Source of the DNA: Tessaracoccus sp. MC1679
Lineage (GTDB): Bacteria; Actinomycetota; Actinomycetes; Propionibacteriales; Propionibacteriaceae
Reading direction: 5' to 3'
NCBI RefSeq assembly: GCF_014164775.1
Contig: NZ_JACJGB010000002.1
Coordinates: 372,001 to 436,000 of the forward strand
DNA length: 64,000 nt
The notes under the pieces were generated by a model. It worked only from the letters and a program-made list of their open reading frames with translations, was not told where the DNA came from and did not search any database. The position numbers and the translations under genes are program-made. Shown in pieces: positions 14,420 to 22,425 of this stretch. Position 1 is the first letter of the stretch; each line of letters starts with the position of its first letter.

Positions 14420-17167
14420 GTGGCTAGGGCACAGACCGGAATCGAGCCGGATCAGCGCGCCATCACCCGCCTCGCCATGGCCCACGACGCCTCCCCCTTC
14501 CTCCTCATGCCCTCCGGCGTGGTTACCCCGGAGACCGTGGAGGACGTGGCGGCGCTCATGGTCCACGCCGTGGAGACCCGCCAGCCGATCACCTTCCGGG
14601 CCGGCGGCACCAGCCTCTGCGGGCAGGCCATCACGTCGGGCCTGCTCGTCGACGTGCGCCGCAACTTCCGCGACATCGAGGTCCTCGACGGCGGCGCCCG
14701 CGTCCGCGCGGGGGCCGGAGCGACGCTCCGCGCGGTCAACGCCCGGCTGGCGCGCCACGGGCGTCGCCTCGGGCCGGACCCCACCAGCGACATCGCCTGC
14801 ACCATCGGGGGCATCGTCGCCAACAACTCCAGCGGCATGCTCTCCGGCGTGGCGCAGAACAGCTACCACACCCTCGAATCCATGGTCTTCGTGCTGCCCA
14901 GCGGCCGGATCGTCGACACCGCAGACCCGACGGCGGACATCACTCTCCGTCTCGAGGAGACCCCCCTGGTGGGCGGGCTGCACATGCTGCGCAAGCGGTT
15001 GCGGACCACACCGTCGTCCATCGCGGACATCAACCGGCTGTTCGCCATCAAGAACACCATGGGGTACGGCCTGAACGCGCTGCTCGAGTTCCACCGCCCC
15101 GTCGACATCATCGCGCACCTCCTCATCGGCAACGAGGGCACGCTCGGCTTCGTGGCCGAGGCCACGTTCCGCACGGTTCCCCTGGCCCCGCACACGGCGG
15201 CCGCGCTGGCGCTGTTCCCCACCCTCGACGCCGCCACCGCCGCGGTGCAGGGGCTCGTCGAGCACGGATTCGAGGCCATCGAGCTGATGGACGCCGCCTC
15301 GCTCCGCGTGGCGCGCACGCAGCCCGGGGCACCGGCGCTGCTCCGCGAACGTGAGCTGACCACCGAGGCCGCGCTGCTCGTCGAGCTGCACGAGGTGGAC
15401 GAGCAGGTCCTGGCCGCGCGCCTCGACGCGGCAGCAGCCGAGCTCACCGGGCTCGACGTGGTGGGCAGCGTGGAGCTGACCACGGAGGTCCGCCACCGCA
15501 ACGCACTCGTCGAGCTGCGCCGCGGGCTGTACGCGCTGGTCGCCGGAGCCCGCCCCTCAGGCTCCACCACCCTGCTCGAGGACATCTGCGTGCCCCCGAA
15601 GGAGTTCGCCGCCACCTGCCGCGACCTCGCGGACCTCCTTCAGCGCCACGGGTACGACGACGCGCCGCTGTTCGCGCACGGCCGCGACGGCAATATCCAC
15701 TTCCTGCTCAGCGAGCGCTTCGACGACCCCGCCGGCCTTCTGCGCTACCGCAAGTTCACCCGCCAGTTGGTGCGCCTCACCCTCCGCCACCACGGGGTCC
15801 TCAAGGCGGAGCACGGCACCGGGCGCGCCATGGCGCCCTTCCTGCGCGACCAATACGGCGACGAGCTGTATGAGGTGATGCGCGAGATCAAGCACCTGTT
15901 CGACCCGGCCGGGGTGCTCAACCCGGGCGTCCTCATCTCCGATGACCCGGATGCGCACCTCAAGGACCTCAAGCTCATGCCCACCATCGAGCCCGAGGTC
16001 GATGCGTGCATCGAGTGCGGCTTCTGTGAGCCGGTGTGCCCGTCACGGGACCTCACCCTCACGCCCCGGCAGCGGATCGTGCTGCGCCGCGAGCTGACCG
16101 CCCGGAAGGACGACGTGGAGCTCCTGCGTCAGGTGGCCGAGGAGTACGACTATGCGGCCATCGACACGTGCGCCGTCGACGGCATGTGCGAGGTGGCGTG
16201 CCCATTAGGCATCAACACCGGTGACCTGGTCCGCCGGCAGCGCGAGGAGCGGGTGGGCGGCGTCGAGAGGCGCGCGTGGAATCAGGCAGCCCGCACGTGG
16301 GGCCTGGCCACGCGGATGGGCTCGGCCGCCCTCACCGTGGCGAAGTCGACGGGGCCCCTGGCCACCGCCGCCACCAGGCTCGGGCGCAGGGCGCTGGGCG
16401 AGGACGCCATCCCCGGGTACGACGAGGACCTCCCCCGGGGCTCCGGGCTGCGCAGGAGGCCCCGTCGCCGCGACCGTCCCCGCCCCGGCGTCGCGGCCGT
16501 GTACTTCCCGTCCTGCCTGCAGACGATGTTCGCCCCGACGGGGCAGGGCGTGTTCTCCGCCTTCAACGAGCTGTGCGTGCGGGCGGGCGTGCCGGTGTCG
16601 CTGCTCGACGCCGAGGCGCTGTGCTGCGGCTCGCCCTGGAGGGCCAAGGGCTACACCGACGGTTACGACACGATGCAGCGCCGCGTCCGCTCGGCGCTCA
16701 AATGGGGCGGCGACGCCACCGTCGTGGTGGACGCCTCCAGCTGCACGGACGCCTTGACGCGCATGACGGAGGGCTGGACGCCCACCGTCGTGGACGTGGT
16801 GACGTTCGCCGCTCAGCAGCTGCTGCCGCGCCTGGAGGTGACCCGCTCCCTGCCGTCGCTCGTGCTGCACCCCACCTGCTCGTCGACGCGGATGGACGTC
16901 AACGACGATCTGCGCCGGATCGCAGAGTTCATCAGCGACGACGAGGTGACGGTGCCGCCGTCGTGGGGCTGCTGCGGGTTCGCCGGCGACCGAGGCCTGC
17001 TGCACCCCGAGCTGACCGAGAGCGCAACCCGGGACCAGGCTGCGGAGGTCAAGGACGGGTTCTTCGCCTACGCGTCGCTCAACCGGACGTGCGAGATCGC
17101 GATGTCGCGGGCGACGGGCCGCACCTACGTGCACATCCTCGAGCTGCTGGCCGAGGCCACCCGCTGA
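14420..17167 (+). CDS. FAD-linked and Fe-S D-lactate dehydrogenase-type oxidoreductase
   Basis: A 915-residue fusion. Residues ~20-200 are an FAD-binding type 4 domain (GGTSLCGQA, GPDPTSDIACTIGGIVANNSSGM). Residues ~210-500 are the FAD-oxidase C domain ending in KAEHGTGRAMAPF. Two 4Fe-4S motifs follow: CIECGFCEPVCPS from residue 530 and CAVDGMCEVACPLG from about 584. The C-terminal third is a pair of CCG domains (CCGSPWR near 734, CCGFAGDRG near 851). This architecture matches membrane-associated D-lactate or 2-hydroxyacid dehydrogenases feeding electrons to quinone. In a propionibacterium it would oxidise lactate, the preferred carbon source; the substrate is inferred. Confidence 0.85.
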   Translation: MARAQTGIEPDQRAITRLAMAHDASPFLLMPSGVVTPETVEDVAALMVHAVETRQPITFRAGGTSLCGQAITSGLLVDVRRNFRDIEVLDGGARVRAGAGATLRAVNARLARHGRRLGPDPTSDIACTIGGIVANNSSGMLSGVAQNSYHTLESMVFVLPSGRIVDTADPTADITLRLEETPLVGGLHMLRKRLRTTPSSIADINRLFAIKNTMGYGLNALLEFHRPVDIIAHLLIGNEGTLGFVAEATFRTVPLAPHTAAALALFPTLDAATAAVQGLVEHGFEAIELMDAASLRVARTQPGAPALLRERELTTEAALLVELHEVDEQVLAARLDAAAAELTGLDVVGSVELTTEVRHRNALVELRRGLYALVAGARPSGSTTLLEDICVPPKEFAATCRDLADLLQRHGYDDAPLFAHGRDGNIHFLLSERFDDPAGLLRYRKFTRQLVRLTLRHHGVLKAEHGTGRAMAPFLRDQYGDELYEVMREIKHLFDPAGVLNPGVLISDDPDAHLKDLKLMPTIEPEVDACIECGFCEPVCPSRDLTLTPRQRIVLRRELTARKDDVELLRQVAEEYDYAAIDTCAVDGMCEVACPLGINTGDLVRRQREERVGGVERRAWNQAARTWGLATRMGSAALTVAKSTGPLATAATRLGRRALGEDAIPGYDEDLPRGSGLRRRPRRRDRPRPGVAAVYFPSCLQTMFAPTGQGVFSAFNELCVRAGVPVSLLDAEALCCGSPWRAKGYTDGYDTMQRRVRSALKWGGDATVVVDASSCTDALTRMTEGWTPTVVDVVTFAAQQLLPRLEVTRSLPSLVLHPTCSSTRMDVNDDLRRIAEFISDDEVTVPPSWGCCGFAGDRGLLHPELTESATRDQAAEVKDGFFAYASLNRTCEIAMSRATGRTYVHILELLAEATR

Positions 17168-17203
17168 TCTACCCACTTCAGTCGGTGGCGCCGCGGCCGG
17201 GCC

Positions 17204-17275
17204 CTGCAGGAATCTATCCAGAGCGCGCTATCTGTGGATATACACAGAAGCCGCGCTCTGGATAGATTCCTGCAG
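17204..17275. repeat. 72-nt palindromic element, copy 1
   Basis: Perfect 24-nt arms (17204-17227 and 17252-17275) enclose a 24-nt loop that itself holds the stem TCTGTG-gatata-CACAGA. It lies between two convergent stop codons and reaches to 1 bp from the phosphofructokinase stop, so it may serve as a two-way terminator. A second copy of the same length, aligned without gaps, is at 59115-59186. Confidence 0.9.
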
Positions 17276-17276
17276 A

Positions 17277-18404
17277 TCAGTCCCCGAGTCCGGTGCCCAC
17301 TCCCCGGGCGGCTCTGATCCAGGCGTGATCCCTGGGCACGACCTTCAGGTTTCCAGCCACCTCACCCAAGGGCACGGGGACCGCCTCGCCTGCCTGCGAC
17401 GCCACCGTCACGCCGTACTCCCCCGCAGCGACGAGGTCCGCGCCCGCTGAGCCGAGCAGGGTGCCCAGCAGCCTGTCGTTGGCGTCCGGGATGCCGCCGC
17501 GCTGGACGTAGCCGAGGATGGTGACGCGGGACTCGAGGCCCGTGGCCTGCTCAAGTGCGGTGGCCACCTTGAACGCGTTGTCGCGGTGGCTTGCCTCGAT
17601 GGAGGCCTTGTGGGCCGCAGCGGCCGACTTGGCCTCCGGCGAGGACGCGGCCTTCTTCAGCGCCTCGGCCGCCTGCAGGTCCGCGGTGTCCTGAATGTCG
17701 CGGGCGCCCTCGGCGATGGCGATCACGGAGAAGTTGCGGCCGGAGTCCGCGCGCTTCTTGATGGAGGCGGCCATCGAGTCGATGTCGTAGGGGATCTCGG
17801 GGATGAGGATGATGTCCGCGCCGCCGGCGATCCCCGACCCGAGCGCCAGCCAGCCGGCCTTGTGGCCCATGATCTCGGCGATGATCACGCGGTGGTGCGA
17901 GTGGGCCGTCGAATGAAGGCGGTCGATGGCCTCCGTCGCGATGCCCAGCGCCGTGGAGAAGCCGAAGCTGGTATCGGTGTGGGCGATGTCGTTGTCGATG
18001 GTCTTGGGCAAGTGGATGACGTTGAGGCCCGCCTGCATCAGCCGGTTGGCGTTCTTGGCCGTGCCGCCGCCGCCGATGCACACCAACGCGTCCAGCTTGT
18101 TCTTCTCGAAGTTCTCGATGATGGTGGGCACCATGTCGCGGACCTCGCCGTCGACCATCATCTTGTGCGGCTTGTCACGCGACGTGCCGAGCACGGTGCC
18201 CCCGATGGTGAGGATGCCGGACAGTGCGGAGGCGTCGAGAACCTGCCAGCGGTCCTCGGCGAGCCCGCGGATGCCGTCGCGGAAACCGATCAGCTCCATG
18301 CCGTGCTCGCCGATCGCGGACTTTCCGAAACCCCGGATGGCGGCGTTCAGGCCGGGCGAATCGCCGCCGGCGGTCAGGATTCCCACTCGCTTGTTCGCAC
18401 CCAT
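17277..18404 (-). CDS. 6-phosphofructokinase, PfkA family with PPi-type lysine motif
   Basis: A 375-residue phosphofructokinase acting on fructose 6-phosphate. GGDSPGLN (from residue 13) binds the phosphoryl donor. PKTIDND at 133-139 holds the base Asp137 and Lys134; lysine here is typical of PPi-dependent and some ATP-dependent long-clade enzymes. The donor loop reads GGGGTAKNA (111-119) where E. coli has GGDGS, so the usual Mg-binding Asp103 is replaced by Gly. ATP or PPi preference cannot be decided from this. GGAGG lies 6 nt before the ATG. The open frame upstream (149 codons) is spurious. Confidence 0.88.
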   Translation of the reverse strand: MGANKRVGILTAGGDSPGLNAAIRGFGKSAIGEHGMELIGFRDGIRGLAEDRWQVLDASALSGILTIGGTVLGTSRDKPHKMMVDGEVRDMVPTIIENFEKNKLDALVCIGGGGTAKNANRLMQAGLNVIHLPKTIDNDIAHTDTSFGFSTALGIATEAIDRLHSTAHSHHRVIIAEIMGHKAGWLALGSGIAGGADIILIPEIPYDIDSMAASIKKRADSGRNFSVIAIAEGARDIQDTADLQAAEALKKAASSPEAKSAAAAHKASIEASHRDNAFKVATALEQATGLESRVTILGYVQRGGIPDANDRLLGTLLGSAGADLVAAGEYGVTVASQAGEAVPVPLGEVAGNLKVVPRDHAWIRAARGVGTGLGD

Positions 18405-18945
18405 GACAGGCCTCCTCGTGTCTGGCCCAACCCTACCGAGCGGGAGGTCCTCGGCGGGGTGATTCCACGGCCGCGCGCTGTGCCCGCGCCCCCTCACAGA
18501 CCAACTCACGTCCCCCGCCGCGGCGCTCGTAGGGCTCCCCTGCAGGTGCCGGGAGCCCTGACACGAGGCCCGTGCGGCCCTTGACCACACTCTGGCTCTT
18601 GACCGCGAGCCGGTCCCGGCTCGGGTAGTTGAGGCCGCCCGGGCCTCGTCCCACGTCTCCCCGCACTCGTTCGGCCGTGGCGTGGCCGGCCCCGGGCCTG
18701 CGCCGACAGGGCGGCCTGGGTTCGGGTCCGTCGCAGGCGGGACGCCAGCCGGGCGATCGTCGGGCTGGGCATCCCTGCGCGCAGCCGCCCTGCCGTCCCA
18801 CACCCTCACGGACAACTCACGTCGAGCCTCCGGGCGCGTGCCTCTGGCCACTGAGGTGCGAGGAGCGCGAGCGACGAGACGGGACAGCAGTGCGGCGGGC
18901 GGTGGGGGCGGGGAGGGTGGAGTGAGACGGTCCTAGACTGGGGGC
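18405..18945. other. 541-bp intergenic region without a supported gene
   Basis: Open frames here are short and without homology. The region has a small palindrome near 18608 (CGAGCCGG..CCGGCTCG), two copies of ACTCACGTC about 300 bp apart, and a CACTG...CAGTG-bounded segment at 18849-18892 containing GAGGAGCGCGAGCGACGAG. It looks like decayed or repeat-derived DNA plus the promoters of the flanking divergent genes. Confidence 0.5.
18934..18939 (+). promoter_or_regulatory. -10 element TAGACT, leaderless DUF1707 gene
   Basis: TAGACT is 6 nt before the ATG at 18946. Confidence 0.55.
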
Positions 18946-19614
18946 ATGTCCGAACCCAACCGCCTCGATGTGCTGCGCTGCGCAGACCAGGACCGCGAGG
19001 TCGTCGCGACGCTGCTCAACACCGCCTACGCCGACGGGCGGCTCACCTTCGACGAGCATGCCGAGCGGATCGCCCGCGCGTACGACGCGAAGACGTTCGG
19101 CGACCTCAACTCGCTCACCACAGACCTCGTCGCGTTCGACAGGCCCGCTCCGCCCGCGCCGATGCCCCACTACGCCGCGACACCAGCGCCCCAGCCCACC
19201 CCGCACGTTCCCGCCGCCCCGGCCTACGGCGTCCTCACCGCCGGCGCCTTCACCGGCGGCAACTCCTTCATGTCCACCTACAACCCGGGCCGCGTGGCCC
19301 TGGTGGGCTCCTCCGTCCAGCTCAACGCCTGGCTGGGCGAGATCCGCCTGGATCTGATCGGGGCGGCCTTCGAACAGCGCGAGGTCACCCTGCACGTCGG
19401 CGGCGGCCTGTGCGAGGTGAAGATCCGCGTGCCTGAGGGCGTGGACGTGAACCTGTCGGGGATGAGTCTGATCATGGCCGAATCGAAGGTTCAGGGGTTG
19501 ATGCCCCGCCCGGACGGCATCCGGATCAATCTGATCGGCACGGTGTTCATGGGCGAGCTGAAGGTGTACGGGCCTGGTATGGACCGCCGCCGCTACGAGC
19601 GGTTCATCCGGTGA
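18946..19614 (+). CDS. DUF1707 protein with LiaF-like C-terminal domain
   Basis: A 222-residue protein. Residues 5-60 are a DUF1707/SHOCT-like module (LDVLRCADQDREVVATLLNTAYADGRLTFDEHAERIARAY). Residues 60-105 are a Pro/Ala linker. Residues ~115-218 resemble the C-terminal beta-solenoid of LiaF cell-wall stress proteins (VALVGSSVQLNAWLGEIRLDLIGA, INLIGTVFMGELKVYGPG). No membrane segment is present, so it is probably cytoplasmic or peripheral. It starts a tightly overlapping operon with two PH-domain membrane proteins, which suggests an envelope role. Confidence 0.78.
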   Translation: MSEPNRLDVLRCADQDREVVATLLNTAYADGRLTFDEHAERIARAYDAKTFGDLNSLTTDLVAFDRPAPPAPMPHYAATPAPQPTPHVPAAPAYGVLTAGAFTGGNSFMSTYNPGRVALVGSSVQLNAWLGEIRLDLIGAAFEQREVTLHVGGGLCEVKIRVPEGVDVNLSGMSLIMAESKVQGLMPRPDGIRINLIGTVFMGELKVYGPGMDRRRYERFIR

Positions 19615-20102
19615 GCGAGACCCTCTTCGCCCCGCCGGACACGCACTGGCAGCGCCTCTCCCCCAACTATCTCCGGATGAAGCTGATCCTCATCCCCGTG
19701 GTGTGGACGCTGATGTTCGTGGCCCCGGCCGTCGTCGCCTTCCTGTTCGGCCCGTCGTGGCTGGGCTGGGCGGTGGTGGCCGTCTGGGCGGCGCTGCTCT
19801 CCTGGCGGCTCATCCGCGCTCCGCGCGCCTTCCGACGGTGGGGCTACGCCGAGCGTGACACGGACGTCTACCTCACCAGCGGCCTCTTCTACCGCCGCCT
19901 GGTCTGCGTGCCCTACGGCCGGATGCAGCTGGTCCAGCTCCACTCGGGCCCGATCGACCGCCTGTTCAAGCTGGCGACGGTGGAGATGATCACCTCCTCG
20001 ACGCAGGGCAGCGTGTCCATTCCCGGCCTCGCCCCAGACGATGCGGCGGCGCTGCGCAACCGTCTCATCGAGCGCGGGGAGACCCAGCAGGCCGGGATCT
20101 GA
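19611..20102 (+). CDS. Bacterial PH-domain membrane protein (YdbS-like)
   Basis: A 163-residue protein with two membrane segments (about residues 25-45 and 48-65) followed by a bPH2 domain (TDVYLTSGLFYRRLVCVPYGRMQLVQLHSGPIDR). The GTG start overlaps the previous stop (GTGA). YdbS/YdbT pairs in Bacillus are linked to protection against certain bacteriocins and to envelope homeostasis; that link is by analogy only. Confidence 0.82.
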   Translation: MSETLFAPPDTHWQRLSPNYLRMKLILIPVVWTLMFVAPAVVAFLFGPSWLGWAVVAVWAALLSWRLIRAPRAFRRWGYAERDTDVYLTSGLFYRRLVCVPYGRMQLVQLHSGPIDRLFKLATVEMITSSTQGSVSIPGLAPDDAAALRNRLIERGETQQAGI

Positions 20103-21487
20103 TGACCGATTTCACCCCAGTGCCCGTCGTCCCGGTCCCGGATGCGCCCCCCAAGGTGGTGGAGCATCCCAGCCCGCTGACCGGTCTGGCGCACAGCGGG
20201 ATCGTGCTGGCGGCGTCGCTGGTGTTCCTGGTCCGGGAGCTGGACAACGGACTGGCGGACCTGTCGAGGCAGGCGCTTCTCTTCGGCCTCATGGCGCTGG
20301 GTGCGGCCCTGGTGGCCGGGGTGTACGGCGTCTTCGCGTGGAAGACCACGGCGTTCATCGTCGACGATGAGGAGTTCCGCGTGGAGCGGGCGTTCATCTC
20401 GCGCTCGTCGTCGAGGCTGGACTACACGAAGGTGCAGTCGGTGGACATCGCCCAGCCCCTCGTCGCGCGGCTCCTCGGCCTCGCGAAGGTGCACATCGAC
20501 GTGGGCGGTGCCGGCGGCCTGACGCTGGCTTTCCTCACGAAGTCGCGGGCCGAATCGCTGCGCGAGCATCTGCTGGCCCGGATGAGCCTGGCCAGGCGCG
20601 GACGCGTGCCCGTCTCGACACCCGACGGCATCGAGGCACCAGAGGCCGTTGCGTCATCGACGGCCGGCGACGAGCCGGAAGACCTGATCCACGCCGTCAC
20701 CCCGGCCACGCTGATCCTGGGCACTGCGGTGTCCTCGCCCGCCGTGGCCGCCCTGCTGGTGGCCGGCCTCGTGGTGGGGATGTCGCTCTGGTCCGAGACG
20801 TCGATCACCGCCTTCGGCGCCCTGCTGGCCTTCGGCGGGTGGGCGTGGTCCAACGTGGGCCGCAACTGGGGGTTCCGGATGACGCGTCGGGGGGACACCC
20901 TGCGCATCTCCCGGGGGCTCGGGTCCACCACCGCCCAGGGGCTGCGCCCGGACCGGATCCAGGGGGTGGTCATCCACCAGGACCTGCTGCAGCGCCTCAC
21001 CGGGCTGTACCGGGTGACGGTCACAGTGCTCGGCTACGGAGATCCGGCCGGCGAGGAGAGCGGCTCGTCGAACTCGATCGTGCTCCCGTTCGGGAAATGG
21101 CCCGACGTCATGACAGTGCTGCACGCCATCTGGCCGGAGATGAACCTGAACCTGATCCAGCCGACCCCGCAGCCGAACCGGGCGCGCTGGCTCACCCCCT
21201 TCTCCCACGCGCAGCACACGTGGGGGGTGGGCGAGGATGTGCTGGTGGCCCATCACGGGCTCATCGAGCACGCGATGTCGATCGTGCCGCACCGACGGAT
21301 GCAGTCCCTGTCGCTGCACCAGGGCCCCGTCCAGCGGAAGCTGAGGCTCGCCACCATCGCGGTGCACACCACCGACGGGCCGGTGTCGCTGCGCCTGTAC
21401 CACCTGGATGATTCGGTGGCACGGCGGCTGTTCGACGAGCAGCTGGCCCGTGGCCGGGCGGCCCGTGCCGCTGTCTCGGTAGCCTGA
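20102..21487 (+). CDS. Multi-PH-domain membrane protein (YdbT-like)
   Basis: A 461-residue partner of the preceding gene, overlapping its stop by 1 nt (TGATG). Paired membrane segments near residues 30-75 and again near 195-250 alternate with bPH2 modules ([82 protein letters not shown]). Three PH repeats is the usual YdbT design. The three-gene set is probably one transcript. Confidence 0.82.
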   Translation: MTDFTPVPVVPVPDAPPKVVEHPSPLTGLAHSGIVLAASLVFLVRELDNGLADLSRQALLFGLMALGAALVAGVYGVFAWKTTAFIVDDEEFRVERAFISRSSSRLDYTKVQSVDIAQPLVARLLGLAKVHIDVGGAGGLTLAFLTKSRAESLREHLLARMSLARRGRVPVSTPDGIEAPEAVASSTAGDEPEDLIHAVTPATLILGTAVSSPAVAALLVAGLVVGMSLWSETSITAFGALLAFGGWAWSNVGRNWGFRMTRRGDTLRISRGLGSTTAQGLRPDRIQGVVIHQDLLQRLTGLYRVTVTVLGYGDPAGEESGSSNSIVLPFGKWPDVMTVLHAIWPEMNLNLIQPTPQPNRARWLTPFSHAQHTWGVGEDVLVAHHGLIEHAMSIVPHRRMQSLSLHQGPVQRKLRLATIAVHTTDGPVSLRLYHLDDSVARRLFDEQLARGRAARAAVSVA

Positions 21488-21523
21488 TCCGGAAGCCGCT
21501 GCCTTCACCGGTGGCGCTCACGC

Positions 21524-21529
21524 TACGAT
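21524..21529 (+). promoter_or_regulatory. -10 element TACGAT, leaderless ppgK
   Basis: TACGAT is 7 nt before the ATG at 21537. Confidence 0.5.
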
Positions 21530-21536
21530 TTCGCGC

Positions 21537-22361
21537 ATGAGCATCTTCCTGGGTATCGACGTTGGCGGTTCGGGCATCAAGGGCGCGCCCGTTGATCTGG
21601 AGCGGGGAGACTTCGCGGCTGACCGCCTGCGGATCCCCACTCCCGAGAAGTCCACCCCGAAGGCCGTCGCCGCCGTGGTCGGCGAGATCATCGAGCACTT
21701 CGCGGGAGTCATCGGCGACAACCCGGTGGGCCTGACCATCCCCGCGCCGGTGCTGCACGGGCGGGTGCCGTTCATGGCCAACCTGGACCAGAAGTGGAGC
21801 GGGTTCAAGGCCGACGAGTACTTCGAGGACAAGCTGGGCCGCAAGGTGGTCCTCGTCAACGACGCCGACGCCGCGGGTCTCGCCGAGGTGCACTTCGGCG
21901 CCGCGAAGGACCACCCGGGCCTGGTCATCCTCACCACGCTGGGCACCGGCATCGGCGCGGCGATCATCTACCGCGGTGTCCTCATCCCGAATGCGGAACT
22001 CGGCCACATCGAGCTCGACGGCTACGACGCCGAGAAGCGCGCCGCGTCGTCGATCAAGGACAAGGAGGGGCTCAGCTACGAGGAGTGGGCCACCGAGCGC
22101 CTCCAGCCCTACTACAGCCACCTCGAGATGCTGTTCTCCCCGGACCTCTTCGTCACGGGCGGTGGCGTCTCGAAGGACTGGGACAAGTGGGGCCCCCTCC
22201 TGAACCTGAAGACCCCCATGGTTCCGGCGAAGCTGCGCAACCGGGCCGGCATCATCGGCGCGGCGCTTGCCGCGAAGGACGCCGTCGAGCACCCCGACGT
22301 GCTGTCGATGATCCCGGCGGTGGCAGACGCCAACCCGGCCGACGTGGCAGACACCGAGTAG
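21537..22361 (+). CDS. ppgK: Polyphosphate glucokinase PpgK (ROK family)
   Basis: A 274-residue ROK kinase that phosphorylates glucose with polyphosphate (often also ATP). The N-terminal phosphate loop is [16 protein letters not shown] and the glucose/phosphate region includes [14 protein letters not shown] and [13 protein letters not shown]. The typical PpgK sequence [11 protein letters not shown] provides the ROK His. Its product feeds glucose-6-phosphate isomerase and phosphofructokinase, both in this window. A bidirectional terminator separates it from argS. Confidence 0.93.
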   Translation: MSIFLGIDVGGSGIKGAPVDLERGDFAADRLRIPTPEKSTPKAVAAVVGEIIEHFAGVIGDNPVGLTIPAPVLHGRVPFMANLDQKWSGFKADEYFEDKLGRKVVLVNDADAAGLAEVHFGAAKDHPGLVILTTLGTGIGAAIIYRGVLIPNAELGHIELDGYDAEKRAASSIKDKEGLSYEEWATERLQPYYSHLEMLFSPDLFVTGGGVSKDWDKWGPLLNLKTPMVPAKLRNRAGIIGAALAAKDAVEHPDVLSMIPAVADANPADVADTE

Positions 22362-22385
22362 CCCTCAGACCACACACCAACGCTT

Positions 22386-22420
22386 CGACGGCGGGCACCC
22401 ATCAGGGTGGCCCGCCGTCG
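22386..22420. terminator. Bidirectional terminator between ppgK and argS
   Basis: Arms CGACGGCGGGC and GCCCGCCGTCG pair over 11 bp, with ACCC/GGGT continuing inside after a one-base bulge and an ATCA loop. It lies between convergent stop codons. Confidence 0.8.
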
Positions 22421-22425
22421 GGGCG

